A DNA stretch of 64,000 nucleotides from Neoalteromonas flava. Its GTDB lineage: Bacteria; Pseudomonadota; Gammaproteobacteria; Enterobacterales; Alteromonadaceae. Location: assembly GCF_002807685.1 (NCBI RefSeq), contig NZ_PEAX01000005.1, positions 310,001 through 374,000 on the forward strand. The letters are read 5' to 3'. Positions 1 to 9,481 of the stretch are shown piece after piece; the stretch's first letter is position 1; every line of letters begins with the position of its first letter. The translations under genes and the position numbers were made by a program. The notes below the pieces were generated by a model. The model searched no databases and was not told the origin of the DNA. It saw only the letters and a list, made by a program, of their open reading frames with translations.

Positions 1-10
1 GAGGCGCGCT

Positions 11-985
11 ATGAGGGTAAGCTATCAAAACTACAACACATGTAAAGCCAGCGTAGTGAAGTATTGGCCTATCATTTTATTTAGCATTGCCGTAAACGCG
101 CCACAAGCCCATGCTGATGTGTATGCTCAGGCGTGGGAGGATTTAACGTATTTATCAGCACCCGAACGGGACGGACGCGAACCTAATTCTCAAGGTAGCA
201 TCGACGCGCAGCAGCGGATTGTCGCGCGCTTTAAACAAGCCCAGTTGCAGGCATTGAATGGTGGAGATAATTTCTACCACCCGTTTACTTTGAAAAGTGG
301 ATTGAACAATTTTTCAGGAACCAATGTCCTGGCTGTGACTCATGGGCAAGATTCCGGGCTTATTGTGCTAACCGCTCACTATGACCACCTTGGACGTATA
401 CAAGGGCGTGTTCATCCAGGGGCGGATGACAATGCCTCCGGGGTGGCTGTGATGCTTGCGCTGGCTCATCTCAGCCAAACGAAGGCTTGGCAGCATGGCT
501 TATTATTTGCCGCAACTGATGCGGAAGAGAAAGGGTTAATTGGTAGCAAGGCCATGCTGCAACAGGAGGAGTTCCCGTTGGCTCATATTGTAGCCAACCT
601 TAATTTAGATATGCTTGGACAGTTTGGTCGTCCTCCGCGCTTGTACTTAACTGGCACGCAATCACACCCTGCCTTTAATGCGCTGGTTGAAGATATCAAT
701 GCGACAGTGTTGTTGGATTCGCAAGTGCGCCTGATAAAAGATCATCGCCAAGCTCGCAGCAGACGCTCAATTAATACTGAGATTAATTTTAAACGCGCCA
801 GTGATCATGCCGTATTTGCTGATGCAGGAATACCCTACTTGTTTTTGGGAGTAGGGGAGCATCCTTGGTATCACACGGCACAAGACAGCGCCGATAGAAT
901 AGATCCCGCCAACTTAGCACTAGCGATTGATGTCGCATGGGCGCTGCTCAATAACGTTGATAAGCGCCTAGCGAAAGAAAATTAG
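11..985 (+). CDS. M28 family zinc aminopeptidase, exported
   Basis: An exported zinc-dependent peptidase of the M28 family, probably cutting N-terminal residues from peptides in the periplasm or outside. The 324 residues begin with a long n-region and a signal peptide ending near AHA at residue 35. The metal-binding set of M28 is visible in order: H123 in TAHYDHLG, D140 in GADDNASG, the E172-E173 pair in DAEEKG, D200 in LNLDMLG, and histidines near 266-288 (ASDH, WYHT). There is no PA domain, so it is a compact member. The start lies only 10 bases from the window edge; the signal peptide supports it, but an upstream start cannot be excluded. It ends overlapping by 3 bases the stop of the convergent oxygenase gene. 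The substrate is unknown. Confidence 0.88.
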   Translation: MRVSYQNYNTCKASVVKYWPIILFSIAVNAPQAHADVYAQAWEDLTYLSAPERDGREPNSQGSIDAQQRIVARFKQAQLQALNGGDNFYHPFTLKSGLNNFSGTNVLAVTHGQDSGLIVLTAHYDHLGRIQGRVHPGADDNASGVAVMLALAHLSQTKAWQHGLLFAATDAEEKGLIGSKAMLQQEEFPLAHIVANLNLDMLGQFGRPPRLYLTGTQSHPAFNALVEDINATVLLDSQVRLIKDHRQARSRRSINTEINFKRASDHAVFADAGIPYLFLGVGEHPWYHTAQDSADRIDPANLALAIDVAWALLNNVDKRLAKEN

Positions 986-1833
986 ATAACCCCCAGTTCG
1001 CGTAACCGCTCTTTAAGGTAGCTGTCGGCAGTGTGTCGGCCAGACAACACGACATCTGGGCGAGGGTGCAAAAATAATGGCAATGAAATTCGTGCTCGAG
1101 TTTGATCGGCGCCTTCCGGATTAATCACGCGATGCGTTGTAGAGGGAAAATAGCCGCCAGAAGCTTCCTGTAACATATCACCGATATTGACGATCAAATT
1201 TCCAAAGTTACAAGGCACATCAATCCAACCGCCGTCTTTCCCTTTTACTTGCAAGCCTGGCTCGTTGGCTGCAGGCAGAATGGTAAGCAGGTTGATATCT
1301 TCATGGGCAGCAGCTCGGATGGCATCCGGTTCTTCTGACCCATCAAGCGGCGGGTAATGTAAAACGCGCAATAGGGTTTGTTCGCTGTCCTTGATCATAT
1401 GTGATAAAGGCTCTCGGTAACCCTGGCTTACCTCAGCGGGCGAAAGCTCTTCAACCCAAGAAAGTAGCTCAGCTGCTAATGAGGTGGCTTGATCATAGTA
1501 ATCTTGCAGTTGTTGTTTCAATTCAGCTGGGCATTGGCCCCATGGGTAATAATGAAAGTACTCTTTGATGTCCTTCTTTTTAAACCCTTTGGCGACTTCA
1601 GACACGGTACTCGGGAAAAAACCATCCTGAGTTTCTTTGTGAAAGGTGTATTGTTCTTTTTCGTCGCTATTAAAAAATTTTTGCCAATTGGCGTAGATAT
1701 CGGCAACCGATTGTTGTTGGATAGGGTGGTTCTTTAACACCCCAAAGCCAGTCTCGCGCAAGGAGCGCACGAACTCTTCTTTTGCATTGGCTGCCTGATA
1801 ATCGACAGCAACTAATCGCTGAGTCATAGTCAT
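982..1833 (-). CDS. 2-oxoglutarate/Fe(II) oxygenase, isopenicillin-N-synthase-like
   Basis: A soluble non-haem iron oxygenase of 283 residues in the isopenicillin N synthase / 2OG-Fe(II) superfamily. The iron triad is H177 and D179 in AHEDIN and H234 in TTHRVINP; the oxoglutarate-binding RxS is R248-S250. An N-terminal DIOX_N-like region (GFGVLKNHPI) precedes the barrel. The length is usual for bacterial members, whose substrates are mostly unknown. The gene stands alone, convergent with the M28 peptidase. Its own promoter is probably the TATAAT flanked by GCGCGC just upstream. The name isopenicillin N synthase should not be taken as function. Confidence 0.87.
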   Translation of the reverse strand: MTMTQRLVAVDYQAANAKEEFVRSLRETGFGVLKNHPIQQQSVADIYANWQKFFNSDEKEQYTFHKETQDGFFPSTVSEVAKGFKKKDIKEYFHYYPWGQCPAELKQQLQDYYDQATSLAAELLSWVEELSPAEVSQGYREPLSHMIKDSEQTLLRVLHYPPLDGSEEPDAIRAAAHEDINLLTILPAANEPGLQVKGKDGGWIDVPCNFGNLIVNIGDMLQEASGGYFPSTTHRVINPEGADQTRARISLPLFLHPRPDVVLSGRHTADSYLKERLRELGVI

Positions 1834-1851
1834 CTCTATTTCACTTCGAAG

Positions 1852-1869
1852 GCGCGCATTATAGCGCGC
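1852..1869 (-). promoter_or_regulatory. Candidate -10 box inside a GCGCGC inverted repeat
   Basis: Read on the minus strand, TATAAT is flanked on both sides by GCGCGC, and the oxygenase start codon follows about 19 bases after the repeat. The GC-rich stretch after the -10 resembles a discriminator typical of stringently controlled promoters. No good -35 box is seen at the right distance. The same repeat could form a hairpin downstream of the nucleoside transporter gene, but no T-run follows. Confidence 0.4.
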
Positions 1870-1924
1870 TTTCAGTGGAGGTCATTGATTCGGGTCAAAA
1901 AAAACTGCAGGTGGTGTCAGCCAA

Positions 1925-3136
1925 TTATGCCAGCGATAAGAATACGCCAGCCAGCGCTGCACTCATTAAGTTGGCCAATGTGGCAGCAAAAACTGCCTTC
2001 AAACCTAATTGTGCAATTTCTTTGCGGCGGGTCGGCGCCATGGCTCCGATCCCTCCCATTAAAATAGCAATCGATGAAAAGTTAGCAAAACCACACAGTG
2101 CAAAGGTTACGATGGCTTGCGTACTTGCCGACAACTCTTCCTTGTACTTAATGAAATCGAGGTAGGCGACAAACTCATTGACGACGATCTTTTGCCCAAT
2201 AAAACTGCCGGCTAAGCGCGCTTCCTCCCAAGGTACACCGATCGCCCAAGCTAAAGGTTGCAGAATGTAGCCGAGGATCATCTGAAAGGTAAGGTCTGGC
2301 ATGCCAAACCAAGCGCCAATCCCACCTATCATGCCGTTTAACAGAGCGATTAAGGCGACAAATGCGAGCAACATAGCGCCCACGTTTAACGCCAACTGCA
2401 AGCCTGATGAAGCCCCACTGGCGGCTGCATCAAACACATTCGCATAATCGGCTTTTTCTTCTTTTACTTCGGCCAGTTCATTATGCACCTTATCCACTTC
2501 AGGTTGCATCAACTTAGCCATTAACAGTCCGCCAGGCGCAGCCATAAAGCTAGCCGCTAACAGGTACTTGATTTCGACGCCTAATCCGGCATAACCGGCC
2601 AATACTGAGCCAGCAATGGATGCCAAACCGCCAACCATAATGGCAAAGAGTTCAGACTGTGTCATTTTCGGAATAAACGGGCGCACGACTAATGGTGCTT
2701 CAGTTTGCCCAACAAAAATGTTGGCCGCCGCGGACATAGATTCTGGCCGCGATGTTTTTAAAAGCTTCTCCAGGGCACCACCAATAATTCGAATAACCCA
2801 TGACATGATCCCAATGTGATATAGGACTGTGATCAAAGAAGAGAAGAAAATAATGACTGGAAGTACATTGAAGGCAAAAATAAAACCTAACGAAAGGTTG
2901 CCAACAGGACCGAACAAAAAGTCGATGCCTTGTTGCGAATAGCCAATGATGTTTTTAACAAATTCACTAAGGCTCAACAGCATTTGAATGCCAGGTTCAA
3001 AATACAGGATAAAGGCACCTATACCGGCCTGAATAGCGAAAGCACCGCCCACGGTACGCCAGCGAATGGCGCGACGGTTGGAAGAAATGGCGTAAGCCAA
3101 TGCGAGCAGCAAAAGAATGCCAAAAATACCAGTCAT
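1925..3136 (-). CDS. CNT family concentrative nucleoside transporter (NupC-like)
   Basis: An inner-membrane nucleoside importer of the CNT family, normally driven by Na+ or H+ symport. From the ATG at 3136 the protein has 403 residues and about ten hydrophobic segments. The N-terminal nucleoside transporter, gate domain and C-terminal core all appear (for example [12 protein letters not shown] and the late motif [13 protein letters not shown]). A longer reading frame reaches 3220 but would add a polar 28-residue tail overlapping the kinase gene; the ATG at 3136 has an AAGG ribosome site upstream and starts directly with a membrane segment. It lies 22 bases downstream of uridine kinase and is surely in one operon with it: uptake followed by phosphorylation of nucleosides. 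Confidence 0.93.
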   Translation of the reverse strand: MTGIFGILLLLALAYAISSNRRAIRWRTVGGAFAIQAGIGAFILYFEPGIQMLLSLSEFVKNIIGYSQQGIDFLFGPVGNLSLGFIFAFNVLPVIIFFSSLITVLYHIGIMSWVIRIIGGALEKLLKTSRPESMSAAANIFVGQTEAPLVVRPFIPKMTQSELFAIMVGGLASIAGSVLAGYAGLGVEIKYLLAASFMAAPGGLLMAKLMQPEVDKVHNELAEVKEEKADYANVFDAAASGASSGLQLALNVGAMLLAFVALIALLNGMIGGIGAWFGMPDLTFQMILGYILQPLAWAIGVPWEEARLAGSFIGQKIVVNEFVAYLDFIKYKEELSASTQAIVTFALCGFANFSSIAILMGGIGAMAPTRRKEIAQLGLKAVFAATLANLMSAALAGVFLSLA

Positions 3137-3158
3137 GTGTAGGGTTACCTTTTTATTT

Positions 3159-3782
3159 TTATTGTAATGCTTGCTTGATGTGCGATGAGATGACATCCAG
3201 TGCAATGTAGTTCTTACCACCCTGAGTTACCACCACATCAGCCGTAAACCGACTGGGTTCAATAAACTGGTGGTACATGGGCTTCACGGTCGACTCATAC
3301 TGGGTCGCTACGGATTCTAGCGTCCGGCCGCGTTCACGTACGTCTCGCATCATACGACGCATTAAACAAATGTCCAACGGAGTATCGATAAACACCTTAA
3401 CGTCATACAACGGCAAAAGCTCAGGCCGGGCCAACAACATAATGCCCTCAAGTATGATCACCGGCGCTGGTTTTAAGCGCTCCGTATCAGGTAAGCGTGT
3501 ATGGGTTTTATAACAGTAGTGGGGATAATCAATTTCTTCGCCATTACGCAAAGCTTCAAGGTGGTCTTTTAATAAGCTGTGTTCAAATGCGTTGGGATGG
3601 TCATAGTTATTTTTTTCGCGTTCTTCCATCGGTAGATGGTCTTGCGCTTTATAATAGTGATCCTCGCGCAAGATTTGCACCGGCCGACCTTGTTCGGCAA
3701 AGGCTTTGAGGAGATTTTCAGTAAACAAGGATTTACCGGAACCGGATGCTCCAGATATGGCGATAATAAGCGGCTTTTGCAT
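3159..3782 (-). CDS. udk: Uridine kinase
   Basis: Cytosolic kinase making UMP/CMP from uridine/cytidine with ATP or GTP, in pyrimidine salvage. The 207 residues match the usual length of about 210. The Walker A loop is residues 11-18 (GASGSGKS), followed by REDHYY and YDHPNAF (substrate-binding region) and IILEGIML. It is the first gene of an operon with the nucleoside transporter downstream, so imported nucleosides are trapped by phosphorylation. Confidence 0.95.
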   Translation of the reverse strand: MQKPLIIAISGASGSGKSLFTENLLKAFAEQGRPVQILREDHYYKAQDHLPMEEREKNNYDHPNAFEHSLLKDHLEALRNGEEIDYPHYCYKTHTRLPDTERLKPAPVIILEGIMLLARPELLPLYDVKVFIDTPLDICLMRRMMRDVRERGRTLESVATQYESTVKPMYHQFIEPSRFTADVVVTQGGKNYIALDVISSHIKQALQ

Positions 3783-4228
3783 GATAAAACGAAATTTTGC
3801 TGACTTCGTGCAAAGATACGTGTTTAGTGACTTTTTGGCAATTTTTTAGGGGCAATATTCGCTTATCTTGTTAACTGTCGTAGGTTTTTAATCACTGCGA
3901 CTCTGGGTTTGATTAACGGCTGGAACGCTCTGGTTCGATAGCCGCATCATTAAACTGTCATACAATCAGGACTAAAATAGTGAGAGAGCTGGCTTGTTGG
4001 TATGGCAATTAAACCAATTAGCTCAAAGTTGATTGATTTATCGCCGAAAATGACTTTTTTGCTGGATTTTTACGCGACTTCGTACCAAACTAGGCGGCTG
4101 ATTGTCATAAAGTTGCAATATTTCTTATATAGACTTCCGCAGCTTTTTGAATTGGACTCAACGTGCTGATAACAATAATAAGCCACCGCGTTGAACAAAG
4201 TATTACGATACATAATAGGAAACACACT
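3783..4228. other. Intergenic region between udk and the Oar-like gene
   Basis: 446 bases without a convincing gene. It must hold the divergent promoters of udk and of the Oar-like receptor. The right half contains two Pho-box-like sites (3955-3973 and 4102-4119) and an AT-rich -10 candidate. The remainder is AT-rich and shows nothing else I can name. A 73-codon frame here is not supported. Confidence 0.6.
4102..4133 (+). promoter_or_regulatory. Pho-box-like site plus -10 box of the Oar-like gene
   Basis: TTGTCAT-AAAG-TTGCAAT (4102-4119) resembles the PhoB-binding arrangement of two 7-base half sites, consensus CTGTCAT, separated by 4 A/T-rich bases: the first half matches 6 of 7. Eight bases further lies TATAGA (4128-4133), which can serve as the -10 box, and no -35 box is needed at PhoB promoters. 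A second perfect half site CTGTCAT lies at 3955-3961. The second half of each site is weak, so this is a candidate. Confidence 0.45.
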
Positions 4229-7200
4229 ATGTTACTTAAATCAAAACTCAATCGTGTTGCGATTGCAGTTGCTGTTTCAGTAGGTCTTTCTACTGCAGCG
4301 ATGGCGCAAGATACGTCATCAACCATTCGTGGTTCTGTAGCAACTCAAGCTGGCGAGATGATTAGCGGTGCTACCGTTACTCTAACTGATACTCGTACTG
4401 GCGCAGTTCGTACACTAGAAACTAACGAAAACGGTAGCTTCGTTGCACGTGGTTTACGTGTTGGCGGTCCCTACACTATTACCGTTGTAGACGCGCAAGG
4501 TTCGCGTACTATTGAAGATGTTTACCTAAACCTAGGTGAACCAGCGAACGTAGACATCGCGTTGGAAACTTCTTCTAACATTGAACGTATCGTAGTAACG
4601 GGTGCTGCGGGTGGTGTTGTTACTGAAGCACTAGGTCCATCATCTAACTTCAACTTTGAAGACCTTCAGTTCCAACCGTCTATTTCACGTGACATCAAAG
4701 ACGTTATCCAAAACGACCCACGTATCACAATCGATCCATCAAACTCTGATGCGATCCAGTGTGGTGGTGCAAACAACCGTTTCAACAGCATCACTGTTGA
4801 CGGTATCGCACAAAACGATAACTTCGGTTTGAACAACAATGGTTACCCAACTGAGCGTCTACCATTCCCATTCGACGCAATTGATCAGGTTGACGTGCAA
4901 TTAGCACCATTTGACGTAACTTACGGTGGTTTCACTGGCTGTAACGTAAATGCGGTTGTTCGTTCAGGTACCAACGAAATTCACGGTAGCGTATGGATTG
5001 ATTACACCAACGATGCAATGCAAGGTGATTCAATCGAAGGCGAAAAGTTTGATGTTCCTGATTTTGATGAGAAGCGTTACGGTTTCACAATTGGTGCACC
5101 AATCATCAAAGATAAATTATTTATCTTTGCTGCTTATGAAACTCACGAGCCAACTGAGTTATTTGAAGACGGCCCTGAAGGCGCGGGCTTCGCTGAGCCT
5201 ATCGATGGCTTGACTGTTGGTTTACTCGACGAAATCCGTGATATCGCACTTAACACTTATGGTTATCAAGCGGGTGATATCCTAACTGCAGCTGATGAAG
5301 ACGAAGAAAAAGTCCTTATCAAGCTAGATTGGGAAATCATGGACGGTCAGCGTGCGTCATTGACGTATCAAAACACTGACGGTAACACCATCAGTGCAAC
5401 TGGTGCTGGTTCACGTAGCTACGCGTTTAACGATCGTTACTACAGACGTGCTAATGAACTAACATCATACTCATTGCAGTTATTCTCTGACTGGACGGAC
5501 GATTTTTCAACTGAAATCCGTGTGGGTATGCAAGAAGTACGTAATGGTCAAACACCATTCACTTCAGATCCAGATTTCGGTGATGTCGTGATCCGCGATG
5601 TGGTCGGCAGTGTTGACGTTTTCTTAGGTGCTGACCGTTTCCGTCAAGCAAACAAACTAGATTACGATACAGATACGTTCCGAATCGCAGGTACTTACTT
5701 CGCGGGTGATCACGAAATTACCGGTGGTGTAGAGTATGGCGCAGTTGACGTATTTAACCTATTCGTTCCAGGTAGCCAGGGTATTTTTGAATTCGCTTCA
5801 TTAGACGATTTCCGTAACGGTATCGCGAGCGAAATCGAATATAACATTCCAGCATCACTAGATGCGAACGATGGCGCTGCAGCGTTTACCTTTGAAAACA
5901 CCACAGTGTTCTTACAAGATCGCTGGGAAGCAACGGTTGACCTAACTCTGACTTTTGGTTTGCGTTACGACAAGTGGACTTCTGACGATACTCCAACTGC
6001 CAATGCTAGCTTCCAAACACGTTATGGCTTCACTAACGCCGTTGCTCCAGACATGGACCTATTACAACCGCGCTTGGGCTTCAACTACGTAGTTGATGAC
6101 AGCACGTTTGTATACGGTGGCGCTGGTTTATTCGCGGGTGGTAACCCAAATGTTTGGTTGTCTAACAACTATTCAAATAATGGTGTAACGATTCTGGCTT
6201 CATCAATTGAAGACGGTCCTGGCTTGATTGCAGCAAACACGCCTGGATTCTTATTCAATGTACCTCAAGCTTCTATCGACGGTTTGACCGGTGGTGACGG
6301 TGCAGTTAACGCACTAGACGCAGACTTCAACGTTCCTGGTGTTTGGAAGTTTAACCTAGGTACGCAACACGAGTTTGAAGATGGTACAGTTGCAGGTATC
6401 GACGCAATTTACTCACGTCAACAGGATTCAGCCAAGACTATCGCGCTTAATACAGTTCGTGTAGGTCGTGCCGCTGATGGTCGTCCAATCTACGAAGATG
6501 TTGATTTGTTGGACCCAGATTGCCGCACTAGCCCAACCAGCAGTGACTGCTCTGGCCGTAGTACAACAGACTACTTCTTGACTAACGCTGATGATGACGG
6601 CGATTCATTGGTTGTTTCAGTGTTTGCCAACAAGACTTACGACAGTGGTCTACGTGTTGGTGCAGCATACGCTTACATGGATGCTGAAGAAGGCAGCCCA
6701 ATGAACAGCTCAACCGCAAGCTCTAACTACGGTAACTTGTCTACAGCTGATTACAACAACCCAGAAGTGGCAACCAGTAACTATGAAGTTAAGCATCGCT
6801 TTACCTTCAGCATGGGTTACAAGATGGAAATCTTCGACGGTTATGACACACGCTTTAACCTATTTGCACAACGTGTGAAAGGTAAGCCGTACAGCTTCAA
6901 CTTCGACTGGGATCCTGGTTTTGGTGACGAGCGTCCGTTTGAAGACCGTTCATTGTTGTACGTACCTTTAGTTGACGATCCAATCGTTCAATACGGTGAC
7001 AACTTTGACCTAGACGCGTTCAACGCATTTATCCGTACTCGTGGTCTTGAAGGTGCGCGCGGTTCAATCCTTGACCGTAATACTCAGAACAGTAACTGGT
7101 GGACACGCGTAGACTTACGTGTATCTCAGGAACTGCCTGGCTTTATGGACGGACACCGTGGTGAAGTTTACTTCGCAATCCGTAACCTTGGTAACCTAAT

Positions 7201-7381
7201 CAATGACGATTGGGGTGTATACCGTCAGGTTAACTTCGAGTACAACAACCCAGTGGTTGATGCTCGTCTACTTGACGACGGTACATACCTTTACACCAAC
7301 TTTGACGGTGATGCAGGCCAGCGTGTTAACGCAGACGCATCTACTTGGTCAATGCGTGTAGGTGTTAAATACCGCTTCTAA
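4229..7381 (+). CDS. Oar-like TonB-dependent outer membrane receptor
   Basis: A 1050-residue outer membrane protein with a signal peptide ending AMA|QD near residue 26. A carboxypeptidase-regulatory-like beta domain (about 28-110: STIRGSV...GATVTLTDT) precedes a TonB plug (about 120-230) and a long beta-barrel that ends in the typical aromatic WSMRVGVKYRF. This order is that of Oar proteins, first known from Myxococcus; their cargo is mostly unknown. The ATG at 4229 is chosen because AGGA lies 7 bases upstream and the signal peptide starts there; the frame runs open to 4163. Codon choice is strongly biased (CGT for Arg, GGT for Gly, AAC, ATC), unlike neighbours, which suggests very high expression. 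It is a single-gene unit with its own promoter and terminator. Confidence 0.92.
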   Translation: MLLKSKLNRVAIAVAVSVGLSTAAMAQDTSSTIRGSVATQAGEMISGATVTLTDTRTGAVRTLETNENGSFVARGLRVGGPYTITVVDAQGSRTIEDVYLNLGEPANVDIALETSSNIERIVVTGAAGGVVTEALGPSSNFNFEDLQFQPSISRDIKDVIQNDPRITIDPSNSDAIQCGGANNRFNSITVDGIAQNDNFGLNNNGYPTERLPFPFDAIDQVDVQLAPFDVTYGGFTGCNVNAVVRSGTNEIHGSVWIDYTNDAMQGDSIEGEKFDVPDFDEKRYGFTIGAPIIKDKLFIFAAYETHEPTELFEDGPEGAGFAEPIDGLTVGLLDEIRDIALNTYGYQAGDILTAADEDEEKVLIKLDWEIMDGQRASLTYQNTDGNTISATGAGSRSYAFNDRYYRRANELTSYSLQLFSDWTDDFSTEIRVGMQEVRNGQTPFTSDPDFGDVVIRDVVGSVDVFLGADRFRQANKLDYDTDTFRIAGTYFAGDHEITGGVEYGAVDVFNLFVPGSQGIFEFASLDDFRNGIASEIEYNIPASLDANDGAAAFTFENTTVFLQDRWEATVDLTLTFGLRYDKWTSDDTPTANASFQTRYGFTNAVAPDMDLLQPRLGFNYVVDDSTFVYGGAGLFAGGNPNVWLSNNYSNNGVTILASSIEDGPGLIAANTPGFLFNVPQASIDGLTGGDGAVNALDADFNVPGVWKFNLGTQHEFEDGTVAGIDAIYSRQQDSAKTIALNTVRVGRAADGRPIYEDVDLLDPDCRTSPTSSDCSGRSTTDYFLTNADDDGDSLVVSVFANKTYDSGLRVGAAYAYMDAEEGSPMNSSTASSNYGNLSTADYNNPEVATSNYEVKHRFTFSMGYKMEIFDGYDTRFNLFAQRVKGKPYSFNFDWDPGFGDERPFEDRSLLYVPLVDDPIVQYGDNFDLDAFNAFIRTRGLEGARGSILDRNTQNSNWWTRVDLRVSQELPGFMDGHRGEVYFAIRNLGNLINDDWGVYRQVNFEYNNPVVDARLLDDGTYLYTNFDGDAGQRVNADASTWSMRVGVKYRF

Positions 7382-7402
7382 TCCAATCGGATTAAGTTAA
7401 AT

Positions 7403-7429
7403 AAAAACCGGCCTTTTGGCCGGTTTTTT
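7403..7429 (+). terminator. Rho-independent terminator of the Oar-like gene
   Basis: CCGGCC (7408-7413), a TTTT loop and GGCCGG (7418-7423) followed by six T, starting 22 bases after the stop codon. Confidence 0.93.
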
Positions 7430-7831
7430 GTTGTTGGGGATCAACTGACGGCAGTTTATACAATTGACCTCAGTATCCTCAGGACTATGCCTTAATCTTA
7501 ACTACAGCATCTACCATTACACTTATCTTTGACAGCCAATACCTTTAGAAAAGCAGTTTCGAAGCGGCGTGCAGAGCACTCTTATTTACGAGGACCAACA
7601 TTGAGCAACGTTCAGTCATTAACGCTTGTCCTTTACTTAGAGGAGTCATTAATAATGGTTAAAGATTGGGTGGAACCGACGCGAAATAGCCAAATCAGGC
7701 TCATTGGATAGTTCTCTAGCGAGACTGCGGAGTGGCGATAGGAAACATCTAGTCGGTGTTCATTGGGCTTAATCAATCCCATACAAATCTATCGGCTGTG
7801 CTTGGGATATCCAGCGTAACTAGCCTCGTTG
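7430..7831. other. Intergenic region without a supported gene
   Basis: About 400 bases between the Oar terminator and the end of argR. One 60-codon frame (7529-7711, +) has an internal ATG at 7654 after GGAGTC, but its product looks like nothing known and has a low-complexity-free, ungenelike composition. I see no tRNA-like fold and no terminator. It may be gene remnant or a small RNA locus; neither is supported. Confidence 0.4.
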
Positions 7832-8296
7832 TTAAACGTTGTCGAACAGTTTCTCTACTCGCTGGCGCAGCTCTTCAATTTCAGTCACGTCCGCAGGCGC
7901 GATAAAAATCGTATCGTCACCGGCGATGGTGCCAAGTACACCGTCCTTCTTAGATAAAGAGTCTAACAGACGTGCAATGAGTTGGGCTGCACCCGGGCTG
8001 GTGCGTATGATCACCATGACATTATTGTGCACGATATCCAGCACTAACTGCTTAAGCGGACTTTTGGCGGTCGGCATGCCTAACTCAGGCGGCAAACAAT
8101 AAACCATGTCTCCACGGGCATTACGGGTGCGCACCGCGCCGAATTTACTCAACATGCGAGAAATCTTAGACTGGCTGATGCTATCAAAGCCGGCTTTTTT
8201 GAGCGCGTCTACAATCTCTCCTTGCGAGCCGTAGCTTTCGGCTTTCAATAGATCTTTGAATGCTTTTATCAATAATTCTTGCTTCGGAGTGGCCAT
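7832..8296 (-). CDS. argR: Arginine repressor
   Basis: Hexameric, arginine-responsive DNA-binding regulator of arginine metabolism. From the ATG at 8296 it has 154 residues, against 156 in E. coli; the longer frame to 8356 adds 20 residues not seen in the family. The N-terminal winged helix ([14 protein letters not shown]...SQSKISRML) is followed by the C-terminal arginine-binding/oligomerisation domain with the hallmark GTIAGDDTI. The gene is divergent from mdh, as in enterics and vibrios. No complete ARG box is visible upstream, only half sites. Confidence 0.95.
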   Translation of the reverse strand: MATPKQELLIKAFKDLLKAESYGSQGEIVDALKKAGFDSISQSKISRMLSKFGAVRTRNARGDMVYCLPPELGMPTAKSPLKQLVLDIVHNNVMVIIRTSPGAAQLIARLLDSLSKKDGVLGTIAGDDTIFIAPADVTEIEELRQRVEKLFDNV

Positions 8297-8490
8297 AGAT
8301 ATCGCAGTTGCTTGACGGTAAACCGATATTTTGCCGCAATCGACGCGACGTGGCAATTTTCATCGTTAATTCAGGCTATAATTGCCTAAAATACTCAGTA
8401 TACGACCATTGGGTCATTGAGTTTTAGACCCGATTGTTTTAGTGTGTCGGGCGTTTTATTCAACCACAGATTTTTAATTAGGAGACACTC
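8297..8490. promoter_or_regulatory. argR/mdh divergent promoter region with leader hairpins
   Basis: A TATAAT at 8377-8382 on the plus strand is the likely mdh -10 box; the -35 is weak. Two hairpins that exclude each other follow in the mdh leader: GGGTC (8411-8415) with GACCC (8427-8431), or CCCGA (8429-8433) with TCGGG (8447-8451), the second followed by CGTTTTATT. ARG-box-like half sites occur (AATTCA near 8369) but no full 18-base box is seen. Confidence 0.4.
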
Positions 8491-9429
8491 ATGAAAGTAG
8501 CAGTCCTAGGCGCAGCTGGTGGTATCGGTCAAGCGTTATCGTTGTTGTTAAAAACCCAATTACCAGCCGGTTCAGAACTCTCGTTATATGATGTAGCACC
8601 TGTGGTGCCTGGTGTCGCTGTTGATTTGAGCCATATCCCAACGGACGTAAAAGTCACAGGTCATGGTAAAGACGATTTGGCGGATGCATTGCAAGGTTGT
8701 GACATTGTTTTGATTCCCGCTGGTGTGCCGCGTAAACCTGGTATGGATCGTTCTGATTTGTTTAACATCAATGCTGGTATCGTGCGTAACTTAGTGGATG
8801 CAATCGCTGACACTTGTCCGAAAGCCTGTATTGGGATCATCACTAACCCAGTGAATACTACGGTAGCAATCGCTGCTGAAGCACTAAAAGCCAAAGGTGT
8901 TTACGATAAAAACAAATTGTTTGGTGTAACGACGTTGGACGTTATCCGTGCTGAAACTTTCGTTGCCGATAAGAAAGGCCTTGATGTTTCAGGCGTGCAC
9001 GTGCCGGTTATCGGTGGTCACTCGGGTACCACGATTTTACCTTTATTATCTCAAGTTGAAGGTGTTAGCTTCAGTGATGAAGAAGTCGCTGCGTTGACTA
9101 CGCGTATCCAGAATGCGGGTACCGAAGTGGTTGAGGCTAAAGCGGGTGGTGGCTCAGCTACACTTTCAATGGGTCAGGCTGCTGCGCGTTTCTGCCTATC
9201 TTTAGTTGCGGCTATGAAAGGCGACAATGTTGTTGAGTACACATACGTACAGGTAGATTCAGATGATGCCGCTTTCTTTGCCCACCCAGTGCGTTTAGGC
9301 GCAAATGGTGTTGAAGAGATATTACCGTACGGTGAATTGAGCGCGTTTGAGCAAAAAGCTAAAGAAGATATGCTTGAAGGTCTGCGTGGTGATATCCAGT
9401 TGGGTGTCGACTTTGTGACAAAAGCCTAA
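8491..9429 (+). CDS. mdh: NAD-dependent malate dehydrogenase
   Basis: Cytosolic TCA-cycle enzyme interconverting malate and oxaloacetate with NAD. The 312 residues equal the E. coli length. The Rossmann loop is GAAGGIG (7-13); substrate arginines are R81 and R87 (VPRKPGMDR) and R153; the catalytic pair is D150 and H177 in GGHSG. The start has AGGAG 7 bases upstream. It is a single gene with its own leader and a strong terminator. Confidence 0.97.
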   Translation: MKVAVLGAAGGIGQALSLLLKTQLPAGSELSLYDVAPVVPGVAVDLSHIPTDVKVTGHGKDDLADALQGCDIVLIPAGVPRKPGMDRSDLFNINAGIVRNLVDAIADTCPKACIGIITNPVNTTVAIAAEALKAKGVYDKNKLFGVTTLDVIRAETFVADKKGLDVSGVHVPVIGGHSGTTILPLLSQVEGVSFSDEEVAALTTRIQNAGTEVVEAKAGGGSATLSMGQAAARFCLSLVAAMKGDNVVEYTYVQVDSDDAAFFAHPVRLGANGVEEILPYGELSAFEQKAKEDMLEGLRGDIQLGVDFVTKA

Positions 9430-9453
9430 ATCACTGACCTAAGTAGGTAATTC

Positions 9454-9481
9454 AAAAGCCAGTCATCAGACTGGCTTTTTT
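9454..9481 (+). terminator. Rho-independent terminator of mdh
   Basis: AAAAGCCAGTC, loop ATCA, GACTGGC, then a run of T; 24 bases after the mdh stop. Confidence 0.93.

Noticed and set aside
1875-2165. Plus-strand frame of 96 codons
   Set aside because: It lies antisense to the nucleoside transporter, whose coding evidence is decisive.
4105-4326. Minus-strand 73-codon frame over the Oar promoter
   Set aside because: It overlaps the promoter and start of a well-supported gene, has no ribosome site and no homologue I know.
8360-8460. ARG boxes for autoregulation of argR
   Set aside because: Only half sites (AATTCA, TTATTCA) are seen and no 18-base palindrome with the consensus.
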